Shown here one piece after another: positions 6,739 to 7,335 of a DNA stretch of 7,335 bases. Every line of letters starts with the position of its first letter. Positions within the stretch are counted from its first letter, which is position 1. Made by a program: the position numbers and the translations under genes. The notes beneath the pieces are model-generated. The model was not told the DNA's origin, ran no database searches, and saw nothing but the letters and a program-made list of their open reading frames with translations. This DNA is from an uncultured Ruminococcus sp. (lineage in GTDB: Bacteria; Bacillota; Clostridia; Oscillospirales; CAG-272). The stretch spans positions 1-7,335 of the forward strand of contig CACYEW010000055.1 of assembly GCA_902773455.1 (NCBI GenBank). The letters are read 5' to 3'.

Positions 6739-6751
6739 GGAGGTGCTTATG
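6739..6751 (+). promoter_or_regulatory. Ribosome binding site that sets the YlmC/YmxH start
   Basis: GGAGG (6739-6743) is 5 bases before ATG at 6749. This decides the start over an in-frame TTG at 6719, which has no Shine-Dalgarno sequence and would add ten residues not expected in the family. Confidence 0.85.
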
Positions 6752-7042
6752 CCGGAACTTGATACGCTCGATTCGCTGAAGGAAAGAGAAGTGATCAACG
6801 TCTGCGACGGAAGACGGCTCGGCTACGTCAGTAACGCCGAGCTCGATCTGTGTACCGGCAGACTCACGGCGATAATTGTTCCGGGAGAATGCAATTTTCT
6901 CGGAATCCCAAAGGGCGACGATATAATCATCCCGTGGGAATGCATAGAGCGTCTCGGACGCGATATAATTCTCGTCAGAGTTGAAGGCGAATACAGAAGA
7001 ATGCCGAGACCTAAGAAAAAGCCCTTCAAATTTGTAAATTAA
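6749..7042 (+). CDS. YlmC/YmxH-family PRC-barrel protein
   Basis: This 97-residue soluble protein matches the YlmC/YmxH pattern: KEREVINVCDGRRLGYV (11-27), ELDLCTGRLTAIIVPG (31-46), then DIIIPWECIERLGRDIILV (58-76). The DG-RLG-DL-TG-VP and IPW-I-GxDxILV landmarks define a single PRC-barrel domain. The last 18 residues are a basic tail (MPRPKKKPFKF), longer than in many relatives of 80-90 residues. No signal peptide or membrane segment is seen. Family members are annotated as sporulation-related in Bacillus and Clostridium, but their molecular role is not established, so none is claimed. It follows tyrS by 58 bases with no clear promoter in the gap, and a strong terminator follows, so it is probably the last gene of the unit. 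Confidence 0.88.
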   Translation: MPELDTLDSLKEREVINVCDGRRLGYVSNAELDLCTGRLTAIIVPGECNFLGIPKGDDIIIPWECIERLGRDIILVRVEGEYRRMPRPKKKPFKFVN

Positions 7043-7068
7043 ATGTAAAATAATATTTAATTCATAAC

Positions 7069-7095
7069 AAAAGCTATTGCACAAATAGCTTTTTT
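7069..7095 (+). terminator. Intrinsic terminator after the YlmC/YmxH gene
   Basis: A 10-bp perfect stem (7069-7078 with 7084-7093) closes a GCACA loop and runs into TTTTTT (7090-7095). ATAAC (7064-7068) and GTTAT (7098-7102) can extend pairing below it. The A-run on the left arm means it could also stop minus-strand transcripts. It ends the long plus-strand operon. Confidence 0.85.
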
Positions 7096-7105
7096 ATGTT
7101 ATATT
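7077..7105 (+). promoter_or_regulatory. Extended -10 promoter for rpsB, overlapping the terminator
   Basis: TTGCAC (7077-7082), a 17-base spacer and TATATT (7100-7105) form the promoter, with TG at 7097-7098 giving an extended -10 (TGTTATATT). The -35 lies in the loop of the preceding terminator. The expected start point is about 7112. The layout mirrors the OLE promoter, which also has an extended -10. Confidence 0.72.
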
Positions 7106-7111
7106 AATTTA

Positions 7112-7233
7112 GATTTATCCGGAAAACTGCACGGATAAAAATTAAATCCGCACACGGCTCATTTATTCCGCACAGGTCCGTGAAAACGGTGAGCGGATAA
7201 CCCGTGGAGGAAAAACCTGAGGAGGAAAATAAA
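7112..7233 (+). promoter_or_regulatory. Structured 5' leader of rpsB, candidate autoregulatory element
   Basis: This is a leader of about 120 bases. TTTATCCG (7114-7121) pairs with CGGATAAA (7132-7139) in an 8-bp hairpin. Downstream, GCTCA (7157-7161) pairs with TGAGC (7190-7194), enclosing CCGT-GAAA-ACGG (7178-7189), a GNRA hairpin. CGGATAA recurs at 7194-7200 and could compete for the first arm. TCCGCACA is repeated at 7147-7154 and 7167-7174. The Shine-Dalgarno AGGAGG (7220-7225) is 8 bases before the ATG, and another GGAGG occurs at 7206-7210. Ribosomal-protein leaders often mediate feedback, but a match to a known S2 leader class cannot be shown by eye. Confidence 0.5.
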
Positions 7234-7335
7234 ATGGCAGTAGTAACAATCAAGCAGCTGCTTGAAGCAGGCGTCCATTTCGGACACCAGACCAGAAGAT
7301 GGAACCCGAAAATGAAAGAGTACATCTTCACGGAG
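7234..7335 (+). CDS. rpsB: 30S ribosomal protein S2, N-terminal part (3' truncated by window edge)
   Basis: The first 34 residues are visible, out of about 230-260 for the family. MAVVTIKQLLEAGVHFGHQT continues into RRWNPKMKEYIFTE, which is the highly conserved S2 start; GVHFGHQTRRWNPKM is diagnostic. S2 binds late to the small subunit and bridges head and body near protein S1. The ATG at 7234 is chosen because the family begins with MAV(V/I)xxKxLLEAG and AGGAGG lies 8 bases upstream. An in-frame GTG at 7204 would add ten residues and is unlikely. It has its own promoter and leader, and tsf (EF-Ts) normally follows outside the window. Confidence 0.97.
   Translation, partial: MAVVTIKQLLEAGVHFGHQTRRWNPKMKEYIFTE

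Noticed and set aside
6719..6748. TTG at 6719 as the start of the YlmC/YmxH protein
   Set aside because: It has no ribosome binding site, while ATG at 6749 has GGAGG at the right distance and gives the family-like N-terminus.
7204..7233. In-frame GTG extension of rpsB by ten residues
   Set aside because: The added acidic stretch is just the translated ribosome-binding region, and S2 proteins start at the conserved MAV.
1..7335. CRISPR arrays, insertion sequences, tRNA genes, phage or toxin-antitoxin modules
   Set aside because: No repeat-spacer pattern, transposase, terminal inverted repeats, tRNA cloverleaf or such gene pair was seen; this is a core-genome region.

Overview
The window is a compact, almost entirely plus-strand housekeeping segment from a member of the Bacillota, most likely class Clostridia. 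The neighbourhood ispA - tlyA - nadK - argR - recN is a standard Firmicutes cluster. The small PRC-barrel protein is of the YlmC/YmxH type found in spore-forming lineages, and ribosome binding sites are strong AAGGAG-type. Base composition is near balanced. Genus and habitat cannot be read from the sequence.

Layout. 1-427: 3' end of the isoprenoid gene ispA, cut by the window edge. 474-501: a well-formed extended -10 promoter. About 510-1105: some 600 bases with no credible gene but many short helices. From position, size and downstream partner this is best read as an OLE RNA (ornate, large, extremophilic). 1130-1708: a four-helix membrane protein with a DxxxD motif, recognised as OapA, the OLE-associated protein, starting at TTG. 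1715-5457: tlyA, nadK, argR and recN, tightly packed with gaps of 1-12 bases. 5470-6690: tyrS, directly behind recN with no T-box. 6749-7042: a YlmC/YmxH-family protein. 7069-7095: an intrinsic terminator whose loop also carries the -35 of the next promoter. 7112-7233: a structured leader. 7234 to the end: the start of rpsB (ribosomal protein S2).

How it fits together. The OLE RNA and OapA form a membrane ribonucleoprotein that in Halalkalibacterium (Bacillus) halodurans is tied to stress tolerance. Here the RNA has its own promoter and no clear terminator, so transcription probably continues through oapA into tlyA-nadK-argR-recN-tyrS-ylmC as one long unit ending at 7095. The dxs gene, often found near ispA and tlyA, is absent between them. 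A separate promoter then starts the rpsB transcript.

The OLE/OapA pair is the most interesting content. It is a known system rather than a new one, but is found in few genomes. Secondary points are divergent active-site motifs in NadK and TlyA, and a possible autoregulatory rpsB leader with mutually exclusive pairings.
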